Origin: Mucilaginibacter flavidus
GTDB taxonomy: Bacteria; Bacteroidota; Bacteroidia; Sphingobacteriales; Sphingobacteriaceae
Assembly (NCBI RefSeq): GCF_024055575.1
Contig: NZ_JAMXOE010000001.1
Span: 310,001 to 374,000 of the forward strand
Length of the DNA stretch: 64,000 nt
Reading direction: 5' to 3'
In this document: in pieces, positions 24,153 to 32,276 of the stretch
How positions within the stretch are numbered: the stretch's first letter is position 1
Layout of the letters: every line of letters starts with the position of its first letter
Notes under the pieces: model-generated
Seen by the model: the letters and a program-made list of their open reading frames with translations, nothing else
Told to the model about the DNA's origin: nothing
Database searches by the model: none
Program-made: the position numbers and the translations under genes

Positions 24153-27053
24153 ATGTTACGTGTTGATAGTACCAAGCCTTGCCAGATAATTTATGCCATA
24201 GCAAAGCATGAGTATTTATCGTATGTTATTGAACCACACATAGTTCAACTAAATCCAAACGGCGAATTTTCCCTTACCCACCAGCGTTTATTTAGTAATA
24301 CTGCCAAAGAATTTGCGCATTGTATCGACGACGTAGATATAAAGCTGATTAAGATACTGGAGGAGATGGAGCAGGGTAACCTGATAAAAAAGTTCTATAA
24401 AAAGCCGATCCGCCCCTTTGAGTTTTTTACCAAGGTATTTAATGAACAGCTTTTTGATACCCTTCGCCCCAAAATAGAAAAGCGAATGGCCGAGGCTTTG
24501 GCTTTATTAAAGGACAAACCGTTGTACCAAATGAGCAAGGAGGGCTACCCCGCCGAGCGCAAAGTACAGATAGCTACCGAGGTGGCTACCGTGTTGTTCC
24601 ATTTCAGGCGCGGCGACGACGAAATACGGTATTTCCCTACCATTAAATACCAGGGTTTGCGTATTGAGTTTATGTTTAAAAACGCCGAGGTTATTTGTAA
24701 CCACCCTGCATGGATGCTGTTGGACGATACCCTTTACCATTTCGAAAAAGAAATTGAAGGCAAAAAGCTGGTGCCTTTTTTAAACAAAAGATACATCGCT
24801 ATCCCAAAATCGTCGGAGCAGTCATACTTCGAAAAGTTTGTGGCGCCGCTGATCGAGAAACATCATGTGTATGCCGAAGGCTTTACCATCAACACCGAAA
24901 AATATGATGCCCGCCCGGTTTTAAAGCCTATTTACGTTGAGGGCGGCACATCACAGCTGCAGCTTTATTTTAAGTATGCCGGGTATGTTTTCCCTTACGG
25001 GGATGAGCGGCTTATCTCGGTGCGCATGGAGCGCAATGGAGATGATTACACCTTTCATCGTATTAAGCGGTCGGTTACGTGGGAGAAAAATAAATTCAAC
25101 CATTTGGAATCTTTAGGCCTAAAAACAGCCTCGTCGCTGTTCAAAAACCTGGAAGTTGATAATAATGATGAAGATGCCGACCATTCCTTCTCGGTGTTCG
25201 AATGGATAAACCAGCACTACGACGAGTTGATTAAAGAAGGGTTTGAAATTGAGCAACCCGACTCGGGCAGCCAAAAGCGTTATGTTTTCGGTACCAGCAA
25301 AATCGACCTTACGGTAAAAGAAAATAACGACTGGTTTGATATCGAGGCCATGGTCTATTTTGGTTCGTATGCCATTCCGTTTATCCAGCTAAAAAATCAT
25401 ATCCTTAACCGCAAGAAGGAGTTCCTGCTTCCATCCGGAGAGATTGCTATCATCCCTGAAAAATGGTTTTCGCAGTATGGCAACCTGTTGCATTTTAGCG
25501 ATGGCAGCACCGACATTAAGTTGCGCCGCCACCACATCGGCCTGGTTAACGAACTGGCCGAAGGCGAAATGGCCAGCGTTACCATGACGCGCAAGTTGCA
25601 AAAACTGCTAGATTTTGAAGAGCTGGAAGACATCTGCCTTCCACAAAATTTCGAGGGCAACCTGCGCCCATACCAAAAAGCCGGTTACAACTGGTTCCAT
25701 TTTTTAAAGAGCTACCACTTTGGCGGTTGCCTGGCAGATGACATGGGTTTGGGTAAAACCATACAAACGCTGGCCCTGCTGCAAAAGCATAAAGAAGATA
25801 CGGAAGCGGCAGGCGGCAAAGCAACATCGCTGGTAATAATGCCGACTTCGCTGATATACAATTGGCTGGCCGAGGCTAAAAAGTTTACGCCACAATTAAG
25901 GCTGATGGTACATACCGGCACGTTCCGCTATAAATCGCCGGAGGTGTTTGCCAATTACGATGTGGTGATCACTACTTACGGTATCAGCCGTATCGATATC
26001 GAGCTGATGAAGGCCTACTTTTTCGACTATGTGATACTTGATGAAAGCCAGAACATCAAAAACCCCTCGTCAAAATCTTTCCAGGCGGTAAAGCAACTGA
26101 AGTCGCGGTTTAAGCTGATATTGAGTGGTACCCCGGTTGAAAATTCGGTAAATGATTTGTGGACGCAAATGTCGTTCATAAACCCCGGTTTGCTTGGCGC
26201 ACAGCAGTTTTTCCAAAACGAGTTTGTAACGCCCATTGAAAAGAAGAAGGACGAAGACAAAGCCCGTAAACTGCAGGCACTGATAAAGCCATTTGTCTTA
26301 CGCCGAACCAAGGAACAGGTAGCCACCGAACTTCCGCCAAAAATTGAAAACCTTTTCTACTGCCAGATGAGCGAGGAACAGGCTGAAGTTTATGAAAAGG
26401 TAAAATCGGAATATCGCAACGAGTTGCTGAAAAGCCTGGAAGACGGCACCTTTGCCAAAACCCAGATACAGGTGTTGCAGGGCCTGATAAAGCTGCGCCA
26501 GATTGCCAATCACCCCATAATGATTGATCAGGAATATGAAGGCGACTCGGGCAAGTTTGAAAACGTGGTGCATACCCTGGCAACGGTGCTTGAGGGTAAT
26601 CATAAAGTACTCATCTTCTCGCAGTTTGTAAAACAGTTGAATATTTACCGCGAATATTTTGATACGGAGAAAATACCCTACGCCTATCTTGACGGCAGTA
26701 CCCAAAACCGCGGCGATGTAGTAAAGCAGTTCCAGGAAGATGAAAAAACGCGGGTATTTTTAATATCGATAAAAGCCGGCGGCGTGGGCCTCAACCTAAC
26801 CGAAGCCGACTATGTTTTCATACTCGACCCATGGTGGAACCCGGCAGTCGAGCAACAGGCCATCGACCGTACGCACCGCATTGGTCAAACCAAAAACGTA
26901 TTCATCTATAAATTTATCACCAAAGATACCGTTGAGGAAAAAATACTGGCCCTGCAACAGCGCAAGCTAAGCCTTAGCCGTGCATTGATAACTACGGAGG
27001 ATAGCTTTATTAAGTCGCTTTCGGTGGAGGATATTAAGGAGATATTGAAGTAG
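24153..27053 (+). CDS. SNF2-family DEAD/DEAH-box helicase
   Basis: 966 residues. The N-terminal half (1 to about 490) is a poorly conserved helicase-associated region. The SNF2 ATPase begins at LRPYQKAGYNWFHFLKSYHF, with the Walker A site CLADDMGLGKTIQTLALLQ, motif Ia SLVIMPTSLIYNW, Walker B variant YVILDESQNIKNPSSKSFQA and LILSGTPVENSVNDLW. The second lobe has VLIFSQFVKQLNIY, AYLDGSTQNR, FLISIKAGGVGLNLTEADYV and EQQAIDRTHRIGQTKNVF. All motifs are intact. Such proteins remodel protein-DNA or RNA polymerase complexes; the exact client is not evident. It stands alone between the YhcG gene and a minus-strand pair. Confidence 0.93.
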   Translation: MLRVDSTKPCQIIYAIAKHEYLSYVIEPHIVQLNPNGEFSLTHQRLFSNTAKEFAHCIDDVDIKLIKILEEMEQGNLIKKFYKKPIRPFEFFTKVFNEQLFDTLRPKIEKRMAEALALLKDKPLYQMSKEGYPAERKVQIATEVATVLFHFRRGDDEIRYFPTIKYQGLRIEFMFKNAEVICNHPAWMLLDDTLYHFEKEIEGKKLVPFLNKRYIAIPKSSEQSYFEKFVAPLIEKHHVYAEGFTINTEKYDARPVLKPIYVEGGTSQLQLYFKYAGYVFPYGDERLISVRMERNGDDYTFHRIKRSVTWEKNKFNHLESLGLKTASSLFKNLEVDNNDEDADHSFSVFEWINQHYDELIKEGFEIEQPDSGSQKRYVFGTSKIDLTVKENNDWFDIEAMVYFGSYAIPFIQLKNHILNRKKEFLLPSGEIAIIPEKWFSQYGNLLHFSDGSTDIKLRRHHIGLVNELAEGEMASVTMTRKLQKLLDFEELEDICLPQNFEGNLRPYQKAGYNWFHFLKSYHFGGCLADDMGLGKTIQTLALLQKHKEDTEAAGGKATSLVIMPTSLIYNWLAEAKKFTPQLRLMVHTGTFRYKSPEVFANYDVVITTYGISRIDIELMKAYFFDYVILDESQNIKNPSSKSFQAVKQLKSRFKLILSGTPVENSVNDLWTQMSFINPGLLGAQQFFQNEFVTPIEKKKDEDKARKLQALIKPFVLRRTKEQVATELPPKIENLFYCQMSEEQAEVYEKVKSEYRNELLKSLEDGTFAKTQIQVLQGLIKLRQIANHPIMIDQEYEGDSGKFENVVHTLATVLEGNHKVLIFSQFVKQLNIYREYFDTEKIPYAYLDGSTQNRGDVVKQFQEDEKTRVFLISIKAGGVGLNLTEADYVFILDPWWNPAVEQQAIDRTHRIGQTKNVFIYKFITKDTVEEKILALQQRKLSLSRALITTEDSFIKSLSVEDIKEILK

Positions 27054-27091
27054 TCGGAAAGTCGGTAAAGGTAGAAAGAATATTGGCCTGG

Positions 27092-27265
27092 CTACTTGTC
27101 CGAAAGTTTGTCAAGACTGATTTTGGTATTGCTTTTTTTCGCTGCGTTCCAAAAACCATATAACTCATCATTCATTGTTAGTGTTAGCCGAAGCCTCTCT
27201 TCAATAGGTTTTGCGAGCCATATCTCTAATTGTTTTTGCTTTACGGGTTCCGTGGTGTCATTCAT
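27092..27265 (-). CDS. 57-residue protein coupled to the nucleotidyltransferase
   Basis: A short frame that starts MNDTTEPVKQKQLEIWLAKP and continues IEERLRLTLTMNDELYGFWN, ending KLSDK. Its ATG overlaps the nucleotidyltransferase stop as ATGA (27265-27262), the classical sign of translational coupling, which makes it a real gene despite its size. The core EIWLxKPxEERL...NDELYxFWNAAK looks like a small helical protein of the kind encoded beside DUF6036/AbiEii-type nucleotidyltransferases in Bacteroidetes. The function is unknown; a partner or antidote is a fair guess. The downstream end runs into a GTCGGAAA-type short-period repeat. Confidence 0.7.
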   Translation of the reverse strand: MNDTTEPVKQKQLEIWLAKPIEERLRLTLTMNDELYGFWNAAKKSNTKISLDKLSDK

Positions 27266-27792
27266 AGCTCAATGAGGTTGAAAGTATTCAAATTTAGCTT
27301 TTTTATCCAGTTAGTTACGTATTCAAATTGCAAATCAGGGATTGACGCGAGGCTTTTTATATCTTCTATCTGTACTGCTGATTGCCATTCCTGTATCCAT
27401 ATCAGTTTCGAAATCAACAAGTCCTCAGGCGAAACAACATATATTTTAATTCCATAAAAATCAGCTGGCTGTTTACGTTCGAACTCTGCAAGCCTGTATT
27501 CACTGTTTTCTAGAACCACAAAATCAGCTTTAAAACCTGATGCATAATCTATCACATTAAATATGCTTTGACGGTTCACAGCATCTGCAACGGCATCTTT
27601 ACTGCAATAATAAGCCCCCTCAAAATGGGCTGCAAAGCTTTCAATATCCTTTGGCAGTAGCTGTACAACAAAGTCGATATCCTTTGTAGCTCTCGGAACA
27701 ACGTATATTCCCATCGCAATACTGCCCGACAGCATGTAAGGAACGTGACGGGAATCAAAGTATTCTATTATTTTCTTAAAAAAATCAAACAT
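27262..27792 (-). CDS. Nucleotidyltransferase-fold protein (AbiEii/DUF6036-like)
   Basis: 176 residues. The nucleotidyltransferase signature is clear near the N-terminus: PYMLSGSIAMGIYVVPRATK followed by DIDFVVQL, i.e. GS-x(13)-DxD. A later acidic residue in KADFVVLENSEYRLAEFER could be the third metal ligand. FYGIKIYVVSPEDLLISKLI is the conserved block in the AbiEii/DUF6036 group, some of which are toxins of type IV toxin-antitoxin systems that add nucleotides to tRNA. No abiEi-type regulator is present; instead a 57-residue gene overlaps its stop. Whether the pair is a toxin system or a housekeeping unit cannot be decided from sequence. Confidence 0.8.
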   Translation of the reverse strand: MFDFFKKIIEYFDSRHVPYMLSGSIAMGIYVVPRATKDIDFVVQLLPKDIESFAAHFEGAYYCSKDAVADAVNRQSIFNVIDYASGFKADFVVLENSEYRLAEFERKQPADFYGIKIYVVSPEDLLISKLIWIQEWQSAVQIEDIKSLASIPDLQFEYVTNWIKKLNLNTFNLIEL

Positions 27793-27932
27793 CGCTTAAA
27801 TATATAAATTTACTTACACACTTATTTAGGCGGCCCGGGCCCGAAATTAGTTACAAGGCTAAACCATTTGCTAAGGCAACATCATTAAATTTTTTGTAGG
27901 TTATAAATTCAGGCTCCATGAATTTTATTATG

Positions 27933-28802
27933 CTATTGCTTATCAGGGTGCCGTGCTTTTTGGTCTGCATTAATTTTATTCCAGGCTTCCATTGTTAAAA
28001 TAAAAAGTATGTTTTTTTTACAATCCCATATTGAAACGTCGTTTTTAGATATTACGTAATGCTGCGTCCACGTAGTTGAATTTTCGTAAAGAAGCAGGGT
28101 ACAAATATCGGTAGCACTCATAAAATCTCCCGATTCAGGAAGGTGGGTGTGCATCGTTGTGTTGATGGCCGCGCCCGTATCTGCTTTAGCCTGGATGGAA
28201 ATGATATTTTTATGCAACTTTTTTACAGATGTGATTTGATTGTTGTCATCAAACCTCATCAAATAGTCGTTTCCAAAAATCACGATCCCATTTATATCAG
28301 GCCCGGTTAAAACGTATACTTTTTTCGCCTCCTTTTGTACCATCGGAATTATATTTAAACTGCTGTTTTTGTAATGCTTAAAAATGGTATCAGTGCTCAT
28401 TCTTTTCGCTGCAGCAATTCTTAAACCATGATAGCTTTGCTCAAGTTTTGTAAGTTGCCTTGGAATGGTATCAAGTTTGTAATTGCTGGGGTTAAAATCC
28501 TTTGCAAACGAAATTGAGGCCAGCACAACAGGCTTATCGCCCTTCGAAAAGAAAATATTGATAAGCCGGTCATCTGTTTCATAAGAAAAGTACCCTCCGG
28601 ATAGCGCCTTTTTAGCCGGGCATTTCTCCAAAAAAACATCCGTCCCATACCACGATGCCCATTCAGAACGGTACAAAGCTTTGCCCTCTGTTTGTATACT
28701 GTCGGTTGCCCTGTCGATGGCCTCACGCACCGCATCGTGCTGTGCAAATAGTTTTGCTGCACATATTAAATGCAGTATAATTAAGGTAAGTTTTTTCTTC
28801 AT
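27933..28802 (-). CDS. Exported protein of unknown function
   Basis: 289 residues from ATG 28800-28802 (MKKKLTLIILHLICAAKLFAQ), which gives a standard signal peptide; a further 11 codons upstream are open but spoil it. The mature protein has no motif I recognise. Features: an N-terminal helix (AVREAIDRATDSIQTEGKAL), a stretch YRSEWASWYGTDVFLEKCPAKKALSGGYFSY with two Cys-Ala steps, strands around DKPVVLASISFAKDF, VYVLTGPDINGIVIFGND, and NTTMHTHLPESGDFMSATDI near the C-terminus. It may be a periplasmic beta-rich protein. It diverges from the dienelactone hydrolase gene, with both starts inside about 150 bp. Confidence 0.6.
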   Translation of the reverse strand: MKKKLTLIILHLICAAKLFAQHDAVREAIDRATDSIQTEGKALYRSEWASWYGTDVFLEKCPAKKALSGGYFSYETDDRLINIFFSKGDKPVVLASISFAKDFNPSNYKLDTIPRQLTKLEQSYHGLRIAAAKRMSTDTIFKHYKNSSLNIIPMVQKEAKKVYVLTGPDINGIVIFGNDYLMRFDDNNQITSVKKLHKNIISIQAKADTGAAINTTMHTHLPESGDFMSATDICTLLLYENSTTWTQHYVISKNDVSIWDCKKNILFILTMEAWNKINADQKARHPDKQ

Positions 28803-28948
28803 ATTGATAAGATGCAGGCAACCGCATGATTCCACAATTTAGGCAGAAAAAAATTACCGTAGCATGTATATTTCAAAACAAATTTAACCTGATATTGGTT
28901 GCTTTAACATTCATTTCGATAAACAATAAAATCACTATAAATAAAACG

Positions 28949-29800
28949 ATGAAAAAGCTTTTACTTTTAACCACCCTCCTTTTTTGTGGGGCATTAACGT
29001 TCGCCCAATCCAAAAAAGCGGTAGTTTGCCACGGGCCACTACCAGCGACGCAGCAATTTGCCATGCTGGCTGCCAGTAACAAATTTGTAATGGCACATAA
29101 AAAACCGCTGCCGTTGCATTTCCAAAGCAAGATTGGCAAAGCGATCACCTACAAAACCGCCGATGGCAAAACCGCCAATGCATTTGAGTTTAAGGCAAAA
29201 AATCCAACCAATAACTACCTGCTGGTGGTACATGAATGGTGGGGCCTTAACGACTGGGTGAAGAAGGAATCAGAAAAAATTTATACCGATTTAGGCAACG
29301 TAACCGTGATAGATATGGATCTTTACGATGGTAAAGTTGCCACTACCCCTCAGGATGCCGGCAAATACATGCAAAGCGTAACTGAAGACCGCGCCAAAGC
29401 CATTATTAATGGCGCCATTGCCTATGTTGGATCGAAGGCACGTATTTATACCATCGGCTGGTGCTTCGGCGGGGGGTGGAGTTTGCAAACCACGCTGCTT
29501 GCCGGCAAACAAGCAGCCGGTTGCGTAATGTATTATGGCATGCCCGAGCAAAATCTTGCCGCTCTTAAAGCATTAAACTGCGACGTACTGGGCAACTTTG
29601 CGAATAAGGACCAATGGATAAACACAAAAGTAGTTGCCAAATTTGAGGCAGATATGAAAACTGCAGACAAAAAACTCTATTTGAACCAATACGATGCCGA
29701 TCACGGTTTTGCCAACCCCAGCAGCCCCGCATATAACAGCCCGGCAACAACCGCAGCTTACGGAAAAAGTATTGCATTTTTAAAAGCAAGGATGAAGTAG
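28949..29800 (+). CDS. Dienelactone hydrolase-family protein, exported
   Basis: 283 residues from ATG 28949, which starts the signal peptide MKKLLLLTTLLFCGALTFAQ. Upstream codons in frame do not fit. The alpha/beta hydrolase core has YLLVVHEWWGLNDWVKKESE, VIDMDLYDGKVATTPQDAG, the nucleophile Cys in IYTIGWCFGGGWSLQTT, Asp in GNFANKDQWIN and His in QYDADHGFANPSSP. This Cys-Asp-His triad is the dienelactone hydrolase type. It is secreted or periplasmic, so a role in degrading an ester or lactone outside the cytosol is likely; the substrate is unknown. The stop is followed after 2 nt by a 7-bp-period inverted repeat. Confidence 0.88.
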   Translation: MKKLLLLTTLLFCGALTFAQSKKAVVCHGPLPATQQFAMLAASNKFVMAHKKPLPLHFQSKIGKAITYKTADGKTANAFEFKAKNPTNNYLLVVHEWWGLNDWVKKESEKIYTDLGNVTVIDMDLYDGKVATTPQDAGKYMQSVTEDRAKAIINGAIAYVGSKARIYTIGWCFGGGWSLQTTLLAGKQAAGCVMYYGMPEQNLAALKALNCDVLGNFANKDQWINTKVVAKFEADMKTADKKLYLNQYDADHGFANPSSPAYNSPATTAAYGKSIAFLKARMK

Positions 29801-29801
29801 T

Positions 29802-29943
29802 GAAATTTCGGATGTTCGATTTCGGATATAGAAAATTTTTGAGATTTAGTCGTTAGAATTTAAATAGAACATCTATTCTGAAATCTCATTTCCGAATTCC
29901 TAAATAAAAACAATTCCGACATCGAACATCCGAAATCCGAAAT
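29802..29943. repeat. Inverted repeat with 7-bp words
   Basis: Left arm 29802-29827 reads ATTTCGG ATGTTCG ATTTCGG. The right arm (29914-29943) is its reverse complement, with 21/23 identity over the core. It begins 2 nt after the dienelactone hydrolase stop codon and ends about 30 nt before the next TTG start. Confidence 0.85.
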
Positions 29944-29974
29944 CATTCCCTAACATTGCACAAAATTTCTGCCT

Positions 29975-30949
29975 TTGACTGCCCGCGCTAAAAAATTACT
30001 GTCCTACCTTCTGAAGTTTGGCATACTTGTATTTGCCGCGTGGTACATATATCAGCGCATTTTAAAAAATCACGACAACATAGTCAATTTTGAGCGGCTG
30101 GTTGCACATGTAACTTACAATAAGGTGCTTTTTACCTTGATTGCCGTAGTATTGCTGATGGTAGTTAACTGGGTGCTGGAGTCGTTAAAGTGGTGGCATC
30201 TAACGCGGAGACTGTCGCCTATGTCGGTGTGGAAGGCTATCGAGGCAGTATTCTGCGGATTAACCTGGGCGGTATTTACCCCGAACCGCATTGGCGAATA
30301 TGGCGGTCGTGTAATGTTTTTGCCAAACCGTAAACGCATTCACGGCGTATTCGCAATGGCAGTTGGTTCATTCGGTCAAAATGTAATCACTAACGTTTTG
30401 GGTGCGGCAGCATCGGTTTGGTTCCTCTACACTTTTATTCATCCAAAAGACTGGATCATGGTAGGGGCAGCAGTGGTTGCTGCGGTGGTTATGGCCACAA
30501 TGCTTACGTTTTATTTCAATATCCAATGGATGGTATCGTTGCTTAACCGGGTAAAATTCCTTCATAAATACCATCGTTTTTTTGATATAATGGGCACTTA
30601 CAAAACTACGCAGTTGCTAAACATTATGTGGTTTTGCCTGGCCCGGTTTATTACTTTTACCTTTCAGTATTACCTTATCATCCACCTGCTTATTCCGCAG
30701 ATCCCGCTTTACCAATTGTCACTGCTGATGTTTGTTTTTTTCTTTATCCAATCGGCAATACCCTCACTGGATTTGATTGATATAGGGGTGCGCAGTATTA
30801 CTGCCGACCGGCTTTTTAGTTACGTAACCGACCAGCACATAGCCGTGGTAGTTGCATTTTCCCTCATCTATATTACCAACATGATTATTCCTGCTGTTTT
30901 AGGGTCTATATTTGTTTTTAAATTAAAGTTTTTTGATCGTAATTCTTAG
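29975..30949 (+). CDS. Flippase-like membrane protein (lysylphosphatidylglycerol synthase TM domain family)
   Basis: 324 residues, about eight membrane helices. KLLSYLLKFGILVFAAWYIY starts the first; the conserved family blocks are LLMVVNWVLESLKWWHLTR, CGLTWAVFTPNRIGEYGGRV and FIQSAIPSLDLIDIGVRSIT. These mark the UPF0104/LPG synthase transmembrane family, which moves lipids or lipid-linked sugars across membranes in several characterised cases. The start is TTG at 29975 with no ATG alternative nearby. The GT2 gene overlaps its 3' end by 17 nt, so the two very probably act together, perhaps in glycolipid transfer; that is inference from the overlap. Confidence 0.85.
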   Translation: MTARAKKLLSYLLKFGILVFAAWYIYQRILKNHDNIVNFERLVAHVTYNKVLFTLIAVVLLMVVNWVLESLKWWHLTRRLSPMSVWKAIEAVFCGLTWAVFTPNRIGEYGGRVMFLPNRKRIHGVFAMAVGSFGQNVITNVLGAAASVWFLYTFIHPKDWIMVGAAVVAAVVMATMLTFYFNIQWMVSLLNRVKFLHKYHRFFDIMGTYKTTQLLNIMWFCLARFITFTFQYYLIIHLLIPQIPLYQLSLLMFVFFFIQSAIPSLDLIDIGVRSITADRLFSYVTDQHIAVVVAFSLIYITNMIIPAVLGSIFVFKLKFFDRNS

Positions 30950-32063
30950 TACCATATCCTTCCTGCTCACCGGTTTGTTCCTGTGCGTTGTGATCTTCCT
31001 GGTAATCGGGTGGAACTTAATTAAACGCCCCCGTATTAAACCTGCAGGGTGTACCACCAGGGTAACTGTGATGATAGCTGCGCGTAACGAGGAGGAAAGT
31101 ATTCACCTTACCATCCAGGATATTTTAGCGCAGGACTATCCCAAACATCTTACAGAAATTATAATAGTTGATGACCACTCAACCGATCGTACATCAGCAA
31201 TTATAAGCAGCTATGCTGCCGATGGTGTGCGGCTTTTACAGCTAAATGAAGACAAACCCCTAAATTCCTACAAAAAAAAGGCGATTGCCGAAGCTATCAA
31301 ACTGTCAGGCGGCGAATTGATGGTGGCTACAGACGCTGATTGCCGGATGGGTAGTAAATGGCTGTCGACGATAGTTGGGTATTACGAAGAGGAACAGCCA
31401 CTCATGATATCGTCGCCCGTTAGCTATTTCGAGGAAAAATCATTGTTCGAGCGGATGCAGGCATTGGAGTTTTACTCGCTTATAGCAACCGGCGGGGCAT
31501 TTATTGGCAACGGCCATGCCTCAACTTGTAACGGCGCCAACCTGGCCTATCGTAAAGATGTGTTTTACGAAGTTGGTGGCTTTAAAGGCATTGACGACCT
31601 GGCATCAGGCGATGACGAACTGCTACTGCAAAAAGTGGCCGCGCGCTACCCCGGCAAAATCGGCTTTTTAAAACATTATGATGCGATAGTATTTACCCAC
31701 GCCAAACACAACCTTAAAAGCTTTATGGAACAAAGGCGCCGCTGGGCATCAAAGTCGGTAAAGTATAAGGACAAGAAAGTGGTAGCATTGGTAGTTGGAC
31801 TTTGGTTATTCAATGTGTCAGTATTGGCAAACCTGGCTTTGGGGCTATATGATATCTATTATTTAAAGGTCTCCGGTTTGCAGTTTCTCGCTGTGTTTTT
31901 AGCCGAAATTGCCTTGCTTTGGCCGGTAACCAAATTTTTCAGGCGCCGCCGTTTAATGGTGGTCCTTCCAATTTCCATACCGTTGTATATTATCTATTTT
32001 GTTTACATCGGCCTGCTGGGTAACAAGGGTAAGTATGTGTGGAAGGGACGGTTGGTAAAATAA
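30933..32063 (+). CDS. Family 2 glycosyltransferase, membrane-anchored
   Basis: 376 residues. An N-terminal helix (FLLTGLFLCVVIFLVIGWNL) precedes the GT-A domain: VTVMIAARNEEESIHLTIQD, IIIVDDHSTDRTSAII (DD metal site), LMVATDADCRMGSKWL (DxD), ASGDDELLLQKVAARYPGK (the general base region) and EQRRRWASKSVKYKDK, the QxxRW motif of processive-type enzymes. Three C-terminal helices close it. The motifs are intact. Start TTG at 30933 lies inside the flippase-like gene, a 17-nt overlap. Sugar donor and product are unknown; the paired flippase-like protein suggests a lipid-linked or polysaccharide product. Confidence 0.9.
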   Translation: MIVILSTISFLLTGLFLCVVIFLVIGWNLIKRPRIKPAGCTTRVTVMIAARNEEESIHLTIQDILAQDYPKHLTEIIIVDDHSTDRTSAIISSYAADGVRLLQLNEDKPLNSYKKKAIAEAIKLSGGELMVATDADCRMGSKWLSTIVGYYEEEQPLMISSPVSYFEEKSLFERMQALEFYSLIATGGAFIGNGHASTCNGANLAYRKDVFYEVGGFKGIDDLASGDDELLLQKVAARYPGKIGFLKHYDAIVFTHAKHNLKSFMEQRRRWASKSVKYKDKKVVALVVGLWLFNVSVLANLALGLYDIYYLKVSGLQFLAVFLAEIALLWPVTKFFRRRRLMVVLPISIPLYIIYFVYIGLLGNKGKYVWKGRLVK

Positions 32064-32065
32064 AC

Positions 32066-32250
32066 AGCTGATTAATTTGATTAAATGATTTCGTTGATAC
32101 CAAGCACAGGATTACTCAGATTGTGCGATCATTTTTTTTTAATCAGCGAGATCAACGTAATCATATAATCAACGGTTAAATCAGCCAAATATCATAATCA
32201 ACCTAATCAACGGCTCACTCAGTCAACTTAATCAACTAACTTCCTATCTT
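32066..32250. repeat. Repeat region with 8-9 bp words ATCAAC/GTTGAT
   Basis: Begins 3 nt after the GT2 stop. 32076-32098 pairs with 32151-32173 at 20/23. The region then continues to 32250 as further ATCAAC units spaced 8-9 bp. It fills nearly the whole interval to the TTG start at 32277. Confidence 0.8.
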
Positions 32251-32276
32251 TAGCAATAACAACATCCGTATACAAA

